Program-made: the position numbers and the translations under genes | Shown: in pieces, positions 53,194 to 61,967 of the stretch | Numbering within the stretch: the stretch's first letter is position 1 | How the letters are laid out: each line of letters starts with the position of its first letter | NCBI GenBank assembly: GCA_958295905.1 | Contig: OY282382.1 | Coordinates: 3,434,001-3,498,000, forward strand | Reading direction: 5' to 3' | Source of the DNA: an uncultured Vicinamibacterales bacterium | GTDB taxonomy: Bacteria; Acidobacteriota; Vicinamibacteria; Vicinamibacterales; UBA8438 | Length of the DNA: 64,000 bases | Notes under the pieces: model-generated | What the model saw: the letters and a program-made list of their open reading frames with translations, nothing else | What the model was told of the DNA's origin: nothing | The model's database searches: none

Positions 53194-53881
53194 GCGGGTG
53201 CGCGTCGGATTTGCGCAAGGACGCCCCCGGCACGAATCCGACGCGCACCCGCTGCAGCCCGCCATCCCACGCTCCGCCGCGGTAGCAGGAGCATCCCACG
53301 CTGACGGCGCGTGACGGCCCGCCCCCGATTCGAGGGGTCGCCGCCGTTTCGGCGACCGGCCGGCATCGCGTGAGATCCACGATTCCGCACGTCCAGAGCC
53401 CCAGCCCAAGTTTACCAGCCATAAATATAAAATACTGTAAATAAGCAGCTTACGCCGACAGAAATACTCGAGTGGCACTACAAACGTACCCAAACCGGTG
53501 AGAGGGGTCGGTCAGATGAGCGTCTTGCGGAACACGATGCCCGCGATGGCGGGTGGATCTACCCCAGCCAACCCATCTTTGAAAATTATGGCACTACAAT
53601 TACACGACAATAAAACCAGATCCTTTAGAATCAATAACTTACGGACATGAAAGACCCGAAATACAGCCAAGATCGGCAAAATGACCGGTCAACTGGGTAA
53701 ACTTGGGCCAGGATCCGCCACGATTCCGCCTGCGCACGGCGGTGGCGGAGCGTGGGACGGCCTGCCACGGGGGTGCACGTCAGATTTGTTGGTTAGGGAA
53801 TGTCGTTGGGGATGTAGAGCAAGGCGTGATCGACCGATGCTATCAGTATGGAGGCTGTTTTGAGCCTGGAGGAGCCCGATC

Positions 53882-55617
53882 ATGTCCGATGCGCAGATTG
53901 CCGCCCTGGAGCGGCGCCACGCCCACCTTCGGAGTCAGTTGGCCGCGGTCGGCGAGATGCGTTCAGGGACGCTGACGGAGCGGTGCCGCCGCTGCGGCAA
54001 GGCATCCTGTGGTTGCGCCGACCGGGGGGCCTCGGGACGCGGCCCGGTCCTGTCGCTGACGCGCAAGCAGGACGGCAAGACGGTGACGCGGCTGATTCCG
54101 GCGGACGCGGGTGCGGAAGTCCAGGCGCAGAACGCGGAGTACCGGCGCTTCCGGGAGTTGTCGAAAGCGTTGATCGAGGTCAGCGATGCGCTGAGTGAAG
54201 CCCGGCTGGCGGCCGGGCGCCCGCGCCCCGCCGCTCCGCCGCCGCCCCCCGCCGCGGCGGAAAAAAAGGGGGCCCGGCGGAAGCGTTCGCGGCCGGGATC
54301 AACCTCAAGATTGCCACCGGGATCGCCGAACTCGTCGGACCGGGGGCGTCCGGGCAGGACTTCGAGGCCTTCGAACAAGCCGTCCGCCGCGGGGTGCTCG
54401 ACGCCGCCGCGGGGGAGGTAGAGCACCAACTGAACGCGGACCGCACCGACTCCTGCGGCCCGACGGTGGTGTGCGCCTGCGGACAGACGGCGCGCTACGC
54501 CGGCCGCCGCCCGAAGACGTTCGGCACCGTACTGGGGCCGGTGACGCTGGAACGCGCCTACTACTACTGCGCCGCCTGCCGCGCGGGCGTGTGCCCGCGG
54601 GACCAAGCGTTGGGCCTGCACGGCACCGCGCTGTCCCCCGCCCTCACGCGGATGGTGGGACTGGTGGCGGCGGATGGGAGCTTCGCCGACGCGAGCGGGT
54701 TGTTGAGCGATTTGACCGGGATGCGCATCGGGGCCAAGCAGGTCGAGCGTACCGCCGAAGCGCTGGGATGCGCGGTCGCGGCCGACGAACGCGGGGTGGT
54801 CGAACCCGCCCCCGCCGCGGCGCCGACGATGTACCTCGGGTTGGACGGCACCGGGGTGCCGGTGCGCAAGTCCGAGACGGCCGGGCGGCGCGGCAAGCAG
54901 CCCGACGGTTCGGCCAAGACCCGCGAGGTCAAGCTGGTCACGGTGTGGACGGCGGAAACGCGCGACGGGGACGGCCTGCCCGTCCGGGACCGCGGTTCGG
55001 TCAGCTACAGCGCTGCGGTCGAGAGCGCGGCCGGCCGCGACGCCGACCCGCAGCCGTCCCCGTTCGCGCAACGGGCGTACCGCGAAGCGCGGCGGCGCGG
55101 CTTCGACACCGCGTCGCGTCGCGTCGTCATCGGCGACGGGGCCGAGTGGATCTGGAATCTGTCCGCCGAACAGTTCCCCGGCGCCATCGAAATCGTCGAC
55201 CTCTACCACGCCAAGGGGCATCTGTGCGATGTGGCCAAGGCCGTCTACGGCGCCGGCACGGACCTCGCCGCCCGGTGGGGCAAGGACCGGCGGGACGAGT
55301 TGGACGCGGGGCGGATCGGGGCGGTCCTGACCGCCCTGCGCCCCCACCGCCAGACCTGCGATGAAGCCCGCAAGTGTATCGACTACCTGACCCGCAACCG
55401 CCACCGGATGCGCTATGCGGAGTTCCGCGCGTGGGGTCTTTGCGTGTCATCGGGCGTCGTCGAGGCGGGATGCAAACACGCCATCGGCGCCCGGCTCAAG
55501 CGGGCCGGCATGCACTGGACGGTGGCCGGCGCCAACGCCATCATCGCCCTGCGGTGCTGCAAGCTCAGCGGCCGCTTCGAGGATTTCTGGGAACGACGAG
55601 CCGCAAAGGCCGCTTGA
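53882..55617 (+). CDS. ISKra4-family transposase, two frames joined by -1 frameshift (copy 2)
   Basis: Identical to 23188-24923. The slippery heptamer A_AAA_AAG is at 54262-54268; the first frame alone would stop at 54421. The catalytic-domain segments (LGLDGTGVPVRKSE, VVIGDGAEWIWNL) and both zinc motifs are intact. Identity of both copies suggests a functional transposase. Confidence 0.85.
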
Positions 55618-55655
55618 GGGGCATCTCACAAATCTGACGTGCACCCGCGCCGGCG

Positions 55656-55684
55656 TTGACATTGGCGGCGGACTGCCGTACTGT
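55656..55684 (+). promoter_or_regulatory. Putative sigma70-type promoter of the ankyrin gene at the transposon border
   Basis: A perfect -35 hexamer ttgaca (55656-55661), a 17-bp spacer and a weaker -10 tactgt (55679-55684) lie 20 bp before the ATG at 55704. The -35 box starts immediately after the 9-bp target duplication of transposon copy 2, so the insertion just spared it. Confidence 0.5.
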
Positions 55685-55703
55685 GCGCGGCGGACGGGTA
55701 ACC

Positions 55704-57167
55704 ATGCACGAAACTGCATCATTCGCACGACGGTGCCCCCTCCGGGGCCGGTGGCCGCGCGCGGCCGGGATCGTCCTGGTCGGCGTGCTCTGGGGAGTCT
55801 GGGGGACGGGCGCGGCTGCCGCCGGTCCCGCGGACGCGGCCAAGGCGCGGGACTGGGCGCGGGTCGCGGAGCTGATCGGCGGGGGCGCGGATGTCGACGC
55901 CCGGCAGGCCGACGGGGCGACGGCGCTGCACTGGGCGGCGTACTGGGGCGGGGCGGACGCGCTCGCGGGCCTGATTCGGGCCGGCGCGGACGTGAACGCG
56001 CAGAACGACTACGGGGCGTCGCCGCTGTGGGCGGCTTGCGCGAACCGCCACGCCGGCGCCGTCGAGCGGCTGCTCGCGGCCGGGGCCGATCCCAACCTCG
56101 GGCTCGGGTCGGGCGAGACGCTGCTCATGCGGTGCGCCCACACCGGCGCCCCCCGGGCGGTGCGGGCGCTCATCGCGCACGGTGCCGACGTGGACGCCAC
56201 CGAGCCGGCGCGGGGGCAGACCGCGCTGATGTGGGCGGTGGCCAACCGTCAAGCCGCCGCGGCCCGGGTGCTGCTTGCGCACGGCGCCGACGTCGACGCG
56301 CGGACCCGGACGGTGCGGCAGTTCCGCGGGACCGGCGAGCGCAGCACCACGAGCCCGCAGGGCGCGGCGTGGTTCGACGCCGGCGGGTTCACGCCGCTGC
56401 TTTTCGCGGCCCGGCACGGAGACATCGAGTCGGCGCGGGCGCTGCTGGCGGCGGGGGCGGACGTGAACGAATCCGCGGCCGACGGCAACAGCGCCCTGGT
56501 GGTGGCGGCGATGAGCGGCAACGAGAACCTCGCGGCGTTCCTGCTGGAACAGGGGGCCGATCCCGACGCGGCGGGGTCGGGGTACGCCGCGCTGCATGCG
56601 GCGGTGCTGCGGTCTCAACCCGACCTGCTGCGGGCCCTGCTAGCGGCGGGGGCGAACCCCGACGCGCCGCTCGTCCGCGGCACCCCGGTGCCCCGCTGGA
56701 CCTACCAGTTCGTGTTTACCCTGCGCGAGAAGGGGGCGACGCCGCTCACCCTCGCCGCGAAGTATCTGGAGCCGGAGCTGGTGCGGGCGCTCGCCGAGGC
56801 GGGCGCCGACGCCCTGATTCCGATGGAGGACGGGACGACCGCGCTGATGGCCGCGGTCGGCCTCGGGTTGAGCCGCTCGACCAATCGGCGGAGCCGGCTG
56901 ATCGCGCCGGAGCTGGTCGCGGCCGAATGGGCCAACGAAGACTTGGTGATCGAGACGGTCCGGGCCGTCATCGCGGCCGGCGGCGCGGCCGGCATCAACG
57001 CGTCCGGGCGCGGCGGCAACACGGCGCTGCACGGCGCGGCCCGCCACCGGTACAGGACCGTCGCCGACCTCCTGATCGTCGAGGGGGCCGACCCGGAGAT
57101 CCAGAACGAGGACGGCACCCCCGCGCAGGAGCTGGTGGACCGGCTGGCGGACGCGGCGGGCGGTTGA
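55704..57167 (+). CDS. Exported ankyrin-repeat protein (cassette 2)
   Basis: A 487-residue paralogue of the protein at 25452. The start at ATG 55704 is chosen over the upstream TTG because that region looks like a promoter. A signal segment (AAGIVLVGVLWGVWGTGAAAAG) is followed by about nine ankyrin repeats (DGATALHWAAYWGGADALAGLIRAGAD, GNSALVVAAMSGNENLAAFLLEQGAD, GNTALHGAARHRYRTVADLLIVEGAD). The same long insert positions occur as in cassette 1. It precedes DUF1592 and DUF1552 genes in the same order. Only 57 bp separate it from transposon copy 2. Confidence 0.87.
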   Translation: MHETASFARRCPLRGRWPRAAGIVLVGVLWGVWGTGAAAAGPADAAKARDWARVAELIGGGADVDARQADGATALHWAAYWGGADALAGLIRAGADVNAQNDYGASPLWAACANRHAGAVERLLAAGADPNLGLGSGETLLMRCAHTGAPRAVRALIAHGADVDATEPARGQTALMWAVANRQAAAARVLLAHGADVDARTRTVRQFRGTGERSTTSPQGAAWFDAGGFTPLLFAARHGDIESARALLAAGADVNESAADGNSALVVAAMSGNENLAAFLLEQGADPDAAGSGYAALHAAVLRSQPDLLRALLAAGANPDAPLVRGTPVPRWTYQFVFTLREKGATPLTLAAKYLEPELVRALAEAGADALIPMEDGTTALMAAVGLGLSRSTNRRSRLIAPELVAAEWANEDLVIETVRAVIAAGGAAGINASGRGGNTALHGAARHRYRTVADLLIVEGADPEIQNEDGTPAQELVDRLADAAGG

Positions 57168-57237
57168 GGGCGCGCGTCGATCGGAAGGGCCTCGGGAAAG
57201 GGCCTCGGTGCGGGCGCGTGGTGAGGAGATGAACGAT

Positions 57238-59766
57238 ATGGTGCGTTGGACACTCGTCAGCCTCGGGGTGTCAACTCTGGTTGCGGCCGGTCAGCTGCAG
57301 TTGCAGGCAGAGCCGGCGCCGGGCGCGCACTCCGCCCGGGGGAACGTCGTGTCGTTGCCGCAGTTCGCCGCCGGGGCCGGCGCGTCGACCGCCGCGCGGG
57401 GCCGGGCGCTGCTCGATCGGTACTGCGTGGCCTGCCACAACGAGCGGACCCGCACCGCGGGGCTCACTCTCGACACCTTGAACCTCTCCCGGGTGGGCGC
57501 CGACGCCGCCGCTTGGGAGCACGTCGTGCGGCGCCTGCGCGCCGGCGAGATGCCCCCGGCGGGACGTCCCCGGCCCGATGCCGGCGCCGCGCACGGGTTC
57601 GTCGCGTGGCTCGAAGACGAGCTCGACCGCGCGGCCCTCGCCGCCCCCGACCCGGGTCGCGCCGCCGTCCATCGGCTCAACCGCGTAGAGTACGCGAACG
57701 CCGTTCGGGATCTGTTCGGCCTGGAGATCGACGCGCAGGCCCTGCTGCCGCCCGACGACGAGCATCACGGCTTCGACAACATCGCCGAGGTGCTCTCGGT
57801 TTCGCCGACCCTGATCGATCGCTATCTGGCCGCGGCCCGGCGCATCAGCCAGCTCGTCGTCGGCGACGCCGCGCTGCGGCCGGTCGCCCATACCTATCCG
57901 GTCCACGGGGGGGTGAACCAGGACGGCGCGGTGAGTCTCGATCTGCCCCTGGGGTCCCGCGGGGGCATCGCCGTCGAGCATCACTTCCCGGTCGCCGGCG
58001 AGTACGTCATCCGCGTCAGCCTGCGCAAGCAGGAGTACGGCTACGTGCGCGGCATGGGCCGGCCCCATCTGATGGACATCCGGCTCGACGGCGCCCGCGT
58101 CGGCACGTTCACGGTGGGCCGCGGGTGGGAGGACGGGCAGCTTCCGCCGATGGGCTACGCGGGCAAGTTCGACCAGGTGTACGACTCCCGGTCGTTCCCG
58201 GCGTGGGAGGCCTACGCCCTCAACGCCGACAAGGGGCTCGATGTGCGCGCCACCGTGACCGGCGGCCGGCACCGGGTGGGCGTGGCGTTCGAACGCCAGT
58301 CGGCCCTGCCCGAGGGCCTGCTGCCGCTCCCGGCCGACCGTTCGTCCTACTCGCACGGCCAGGACGAGATGCAGGACGGCAACCCCGCGGTGTCCGTGGT
58401 GCAGATCATCGGCCCCTACGATCCCGACGAAACCGCCGATCTCGCGATTCGCGACGCCCTTCTGGCCTGCGAGCCGGCCGGCGCCGCCGCCGCCGCCGAG
58501 CGGGAGTGCGCGCGGACGATCCTGTCCGGGCTGGCCCGGCGGGCGTTCCGCCGGCCGGCCGGCGCGGCCGACGTCGACACGCTGCTGGACTTCTACGAGA
58601 TGGGGCGGGCGGAGGGCAGCTTCGAGAAGGGCATCCAGGCCGCGGTGGAGCGCCTGCTCGTCGACCCCGAGTTCCTGTTCCGCATCGAATCCGACCCCGA
58701 CGGGGTCGCGCCGGGGACCGCCTACCGCGTCAGCGATCTCGATCTGGCGTCGCGCCTGTCGTTCTTCCTGTGGAGCAGCATCCCGGACGACGAGCTGCTG
58801 GGCCTCGCCGAGCGCGGCGAGCTGAGCGACCCCGGCGTGCTCGACCGGCAGGTCCGGCGCATGCTGGCCGACCCGCGGTCGCGCGCCCTCGTCGAGAATT
58901 TCGCCGGCCAGTGGCTGCAGCTCCGCAAGCTGCGGAACGTGGTGCCGGACACCGCCACCTACACCGCGTTCGACGAGAACCTGCGCGAGGCGATGTGGCG
59001 GGAGACCGAGCTCTTTCTCGAGGAAGAGCTGCGCGGGGACCGGCCCCTGCTCGACATGCTGCAGGCCGACTACACGTTCGTCAACGCCAGGCTGGCCCGG
59101 CACTACGGCATTCCCGACGTGTACGGCGTCCATTTCCGCCGGGTGGACTATCCCGACGACACCCGCGGGGGTCTGCTCGGCCACGCCAGCATCCTGACCA
59201 TCACGTCGTACGCGAACCGCACGTCGCCGGTGGTGCGGGGGGTCTGGCTGCTCGATAACTTCCTCGGGACCCCGCCCTCGCCGCCGCCGCCCGATGTCCC
59301 GAGCCTGCCGAGCGCGGGGGAGGACGGCGCGCCGCGGTCGGTGCGCGGGCGGCTCGAGCAGCACCGGGCGAACGCGGTGTGCGCGACGTGCCACAACGTC
59401 ATCGATCCCCTTGGGTTCGCCCTGGAGTCGTTCGACGCGATCGGGCGCTGGCGGACCACCAACGAGGGCGGGACGCCCTTCGACACCGGCATCCCCATCG
59501 ATGCCTCCGGCACCCTCGTCGACGGCACCGAAGTGCACGGGCTGGCCGGCCTCCGCGGGGTCATTCTCGACCGCGGGGATCAGTTCGTGGAGACCGTCAC
59601 CGAGAAGATGCTGACCTATGCGCTCGGGCGCACCCTCGAGCACTACGACATGCCGGTGGTCCGGCAGATCAGCCGGCAGGCGGCGGCGGACGAGATCACT
59701 TGGTCGTCACTCGTTTCGGGCATCGTCAAGAGCACCCCCTTCCTGATGCGGAGAGCGGAGTCATGA
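57238..59766 (+). CDS. DUF1592/DUF1588 cytochrome-like protein (cassette 2)
   Basis: An 842-residue paralogue of 27347-29794. The ATG at 57238 has gaggag 9 bases upstream; ATG 57229 is in frame but too close to it. A signal segment is followed by heme motif CVACHNERT, MPPAGRPRP and HRLNRVEYANAVRDLFGLEID. DUF1592 (RRAFRRPAGAADVDTLLDFY, SRLSFFLWSSIPDDELL) comes next, then CATCHNVIDPLGFALESFDAIGRW (second heme motif, DUF1588) and LTYALGRTLEHYDMP (DUF1585). The stop overlaps the next start (ATGA). A periplasmic redox protein of unknown reaction. Confidence 0.9.
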   Translation: MVRWTLVSLGVSTLVAAGQLQLQAEPAPGAHSARGNVVSLPQFAAGAGASTAARGRALLDRYCVACHNERTRTAGLTLDTLNLSRVGADAAAWEHVVRRLRAGEMPPAGRPRPDAGAAHGFVAWLEDELDRAALAAPDPGRAAVHRLNRVEYANAVRDLFGLEIDAQALLPPDDEHHGFDNIAEVLSVSPTLIDRYLAAARRISQLVVGDAALRPVAHTYPVHGGVNQDGAVSLDLPLGSRGGIAVEHHFPVAGEYVIRVSLRKQEYGYVRGMGRPHLMDIRLDGARVGTFTVGRGWEDGQLPPMGYAGKFDQVYDSRSFPAWEAYALNADKGLDVRATVTGGRHRVGVAFERQSALPEGLLPLPADRSSYSHGQDEMQDGNPAVSVVQIIGPYDPDETADLAIRDALLACEPAGAAAAAERECARTILSGLARRAFRRPAGAADVDTLLDFYEMGRAEGSFEKGIQAAVERLLVDPEFLFRIESDPDGVAPGTAYRVSDLDLASRLSFFLWSSIPDDELLGLAERGELSDPGVLDRQVRRMLADPRSRALVENFAGQWLQLRKLRNVVPDTATYTAFDENLREAMWRETELFLEEELRGDRPLLDMLQADYTFVNARLARHYGIPDVYGVHFRRVDYPDDTRGGLLGHASILTITSYANRTSPVVRGVWLLDNFLGTPPSPPPPDVPSLPSAGEDGAPRSVRGRLEQHRANAVCATCHNVIDPLGFALESFDAIGRWRTTNEGGTPFDTGIPIDASGTLVDGTEVHGLAGLRGVILDRGDQFVETVTEKMLTYALGRTLEHYDMPVVRQISRQAAADEITWSSLVSGIVKSTPFLMRRAES

Positions 59767-61151
59767 TCATTACGAAGAAAGCCATTCCTCGCCGGACGGT
59801 TCTGCGGGGCGTCGGCGCCACCCTGGCGCTGCCGCTGCTCGACAGCATGGTGCCGGCGGCGACCGCGCTCGCGAAGACCGCGGCGAAGCCCGCCCTCCGG
59901 TTCTGCACCGTCTACGTGCCGAACGGCATCGTCATGGACCGGTGGACGCCGCTCGCCGAGGGGCGGGGGTTCGACTTCACGCCGACCCTGAAGCCGCTCG
60001 AGCCGTACCGCGATCGTCTGCTGGTGCTGAGCGGGCTCGACAACACCGGGGCGCGGTCGCGGTCGGGGGCCTCCGGCGCCCACGCCAAGCCCGCCGGCGC
60101 CTTCCTCACCGGCATCGAGCCGCTGCCGACCACCGGCAGCTCGAGCCTGCAGCTCGGCATTTCGATGGACCAGATCCTGGCCAACGAAGTCGGCCAGGAG
60201 ACGCCGCTGCCGTCGCTCGAGCTCGGCCTCGAGGGGGCGGACACCGTCAACGGCGTCGGCACCTGCGACGTCGGTTTCAGTTGCGCCTACCAGAACCGGC
60301 TGGCGTGGAGCGGCCCGTCGACCCCGCTGCCGGTCGAGACCAACCCGCGCGTCGTCTTCGACCGGCTCTTCGGCAACGTCGACAGCACCGACCCCGCGGT
60401 GCGGGCGGCGCGGCTGGGGCGGCAGGGCAGCATCCTCGACTCGGTGCTCGCGAAGGTCGACCGCCTGCAGGGCGGTCTCGGGAGCCGTGACCGCGCGAAG
60501 CTGGACGAGTACCTGCAGTCGGTGCGCGAGATCGAGCGCCGCATCCAGAACGCCGAGGCGCAGGGCCGCGAGCTGCCCGTCGTCGAGTCGCCGGCCGGCA
60601 TTCCGGTGAGCTACGACGAGCATGCGCGGCTGATGTTCGACATGCAGGCCCTCGCGTTCCAGACCGACACCACCCGGGTCATCACGTTCCAGATCGGCCG
60701 CGAGCAGAGCGGGGCGACCTATCCCCAGATCGGCGTCTCCGACTCGCATCACCCGATCTCGCACCACGGCGGAGACAAGAACAAGATCGAGAGCCTCGCC
60801 AAGATCAACGCCTATCACGTCTCGTTGTTCGCGTACTTCCTCGATCGGCTGGCGTCGATGCCGGACGGCGGCGGCGGGACGGTGCTCGACAACGTCGTGG
60901 CGTTGTACGGCAGCGCCATCAGCGAGGGCAACTCGCACGATGTCCGCAACCTGCCGATCCTGCTCGCGGGCGGCGGCGGCGGGCGCATCGCGGGCGGCCG
61001 CCACGTCATGTATCCGGCCGAGGCCCAGCGCCTGACCAACCTGCAGCTCACGCTGCTGAACACCTTGGGCGTGCCCGTGGATGCGTTCGGCGACAGCACC
61101 GGCGAGCGGCTCTCCGAGCTGTCGGAGCTGTCGCGGGCGACCGACGGGTAG
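59763..61151 (+). CDS. DUF1552 protein, Tat-exported (cassette 2)
   Basis: A 462-residue paralogue of 29791-31149 with start MIITKKAIPRRTVLRGVG and body segments FCTVYVPNGIVMDRWTP, RDRLLVLSGLDNT, FSCAYQNRLAWSGPSTPLP, TTRVITFQIGREQSG, SHHGGDKNKIESLAKI and LYGSAISEGNSHDVRNLPILLAG. It is translationally coupled to the DUF1592 gene. A perfect 26-bp palindrome lies about 105 bp downstream. Confidence 0.88.
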   Translation: MIITKKAIPRRTVLRGVGATLALPLLDSMVPAATALAKTAAKPALRFCTVYVPNGIVMDRWTPLAEGRGFDFTPTLKPLEPYRDRLLVLSGLDNTGARSRSGASGAHAKPAGAFLTGIEPLPTTGSSSLQLGISMDQILANEVGQETPLPSLELGLEGADTVNGVGTCDVGFSCAYQNRLAWSGPSTPLPVETNPRVVFDRLFGNVDSTDPAVRAARLGRQGSILDSVLAKVDRLQGGLGSRDRAKLDEYLQSVREIERRIQNAEAQGRELPVVESPAGIPVSYDEHARLMFDMQALAFQTDTTRVITFQIGREQSGATYPQIGVSDSHHPISHHGGDKNKIESLAKINAYHVSLFAYFLDRLASMPDGGGGTVLDNVVALYGSAISEGNSHDVRNLPILLAGGGGGRIAGGRHVMYPAEAQRLTNLQLTLLNTLGVPVDAFGDSTGERLSELSELSRATDG

Positions 61152-61256
61152 ACGAGCCTCAGGCTGCGGCTTCGCCCCCTGCCGGCGGCCGGGGCATTCC
61201 CCCGGCGTCGGCAGGCTGCCGCTTCCCGCCGGACCGCTCGCGGATCGGTTGGCTGG

Positions 61257-61282
61257 GAGCGCCTGATGCGCATCAGGCGCTC
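61257..61282. terminator. Perfect 26-bp palindrome after the DUF1552 gene
   Basis: gagcgcctgatgc and its exact reverse complement are joined without a loop. It may act as a bidirectional terminator or a protein-binding operator between the DUF1552 gene and the converging NYN remnant. No T-run follows. Confidence 0.45.
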
Positions 61283-61366
61283 AATCACCCGCTGGCGGCG
61301 TTCGTCGCCAGACCCCATGCCCCGTCCGTCCTCCCCGCAAGATCGACCGGACTGCGTCCAGCCCGC

Positions 61367-61534
61367 TCAGGTCCCGCGCGCCATCGGGCGACGCGACAGG
61401 TCGAGGACCGCCGGGTCGCGTGGTGACGCGAATTTCGTAACCAGGAGTCTGCGCCGTAGAACGGCGTGGACTCCTGGAGGGTGCGCTTCGTGGTAGATGT
61501 TGGAGTTGTCCCAGTAAACGAAGACGTCGTTCAT
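61367..61534 (-). pseudogene. NYN-domain (PIN-like nuclease) gene fragment interrupted by a palindrome
   Basis: The ATG at 61534 opens MNDVFVYWDNSNIYHEA, the start of NYN-type RNA-processing domains (DxxN motif with catalytic Asp). A 37-bp hairpin (61441-61477) then interrupts the frame, and a stop follows at 61367 after 55 codons. A nearby frame has YEIRV, which resembles the next strand of the NYN fold, so the gene was once longer. It is now truncated. Confidence 0.65.
61441..61477. repeat. Minimal REP/MITE hairpin inserted in the NYN gene
   Basis: Two 17-bp arms (ccaggagtctgcgccgt and acggcgtggactcctgg, two mismatches) with an AGA loop. The arms are the same as the ends of the MITEs at 26963 and 35159, so this is the smallest form of that family. 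Confidence 0.7.
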
Positions 61535-61889
61535 GGCATGGCTTCCGTCTCGTCTTCGACCGCCGGTCGAGGAGCATCAGCTTGGGGCGGGGAGCTTGCG
61601 CGCAGCACTTCGCTCCATGCGCCGATGACCCGGTCGACCGACCTTGAGCTGATCGGGCGTGGGCGACCCGGCGACTCCGCCTCGGGTCGTCGGAGCGATC
61701 TCGGGGCCCGCACCCGCGGTGTCGCCCACGTTGGCGTCGCGGAGGGTGGCGGGCGGAACTCCAACGGCCCCGCAGGTCGTCCCGAGCCGCGAGTTCATGA
61801 TCGAGCCGAAATCTCGAAACGGCGATGCCAGCCGGAGCGTTCCCATTTTGACAAACTATACGCCAAAGAGTACTAATTCGACAGTAGAT
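61535..61889. other. Intergenic, no gene seen
   Basis: About 355 bp without a convincing coding frame. GC content falls toward 61840, where a promoter-like sequence for the rightward genes is found. Confidence 0.45.
61848..61876 (+). promoter_or_regulatory. Putative sigma70-type promoter for the ADOP permease
   Basis: The -35 box ttgaca (61848-61853), a 17-bp spacer and tactaa (61871-61876) lie in an AT-rich patch 14 bp before a short ORF that overlaps the permease start. Confidence 0.5.
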
Positions 61890-61967
61890 ATGCCACGCCA
61901 ACGTGCAGCCGAGCGCATGACGCCCGAGCGGATGGCGGAGGCGCAGGCGGGCGGCGGGGGCAAGTGA
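61890..61967 (+). CDS. 25-residue ORF coupled to the ADOP permease
   Basis: PRQRAAERMTPERMAEAQAG then GGGK and stop. The MTPERMAEAQ segment resembles the C-terminal tail of Sel1/TPR-type proteins that often precede ADOP permeases, so this may be the last piece of a lost gene. Its TGA overlaps the permease GTG (GTGA), so it could serve as a coupling leader. Whether it is made as a protein is uncertain. Confidence 0.4.
   Translation: MPRQRAAERMTPERMAEAQAGGGGK

Larger units (their letters stand above)
50497..55646 (+). mobile_element. 5150-bp composite transposon, copy 2
   Basis: Identical in content to 19803-24952 at a constant offset of 30694, with the same encoded proteins throughout and no difference noticed in the stretches compared. 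It is flanked by a different perfect 9-bp repeat, gcgccggcg (50488-50496 and 55647-55655). Inside are the left MITE (50497-50677), citrate synthase, family A repeats (52057-52390), larB, hairpin (53195-53251), split family A repeat (53291-53758) with the 303-bp AT-rich MITE (53405-53707), and the ISKra4-type IS (53771-55646). The separate target duplications argue for two independent insertions of the whole unit. Confidence 0.88.

Noticed and set aside
19803..55646. The two 5150-bp copies as an assembly duplication
   Set aside because: Each copy is bounded by its own perfect 9-bp direct repeat and different unique flanks, which an assembly error would not produce. Long reads would still be a useful check.
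19803..55646. The 30.7-kb interval between copies as one large composite transposon
   Set aside because: The outermost flanks (ggcggccgg at 19794 and gcgccggcg at 55647) do not match each other, and each copy has its own target duplication.
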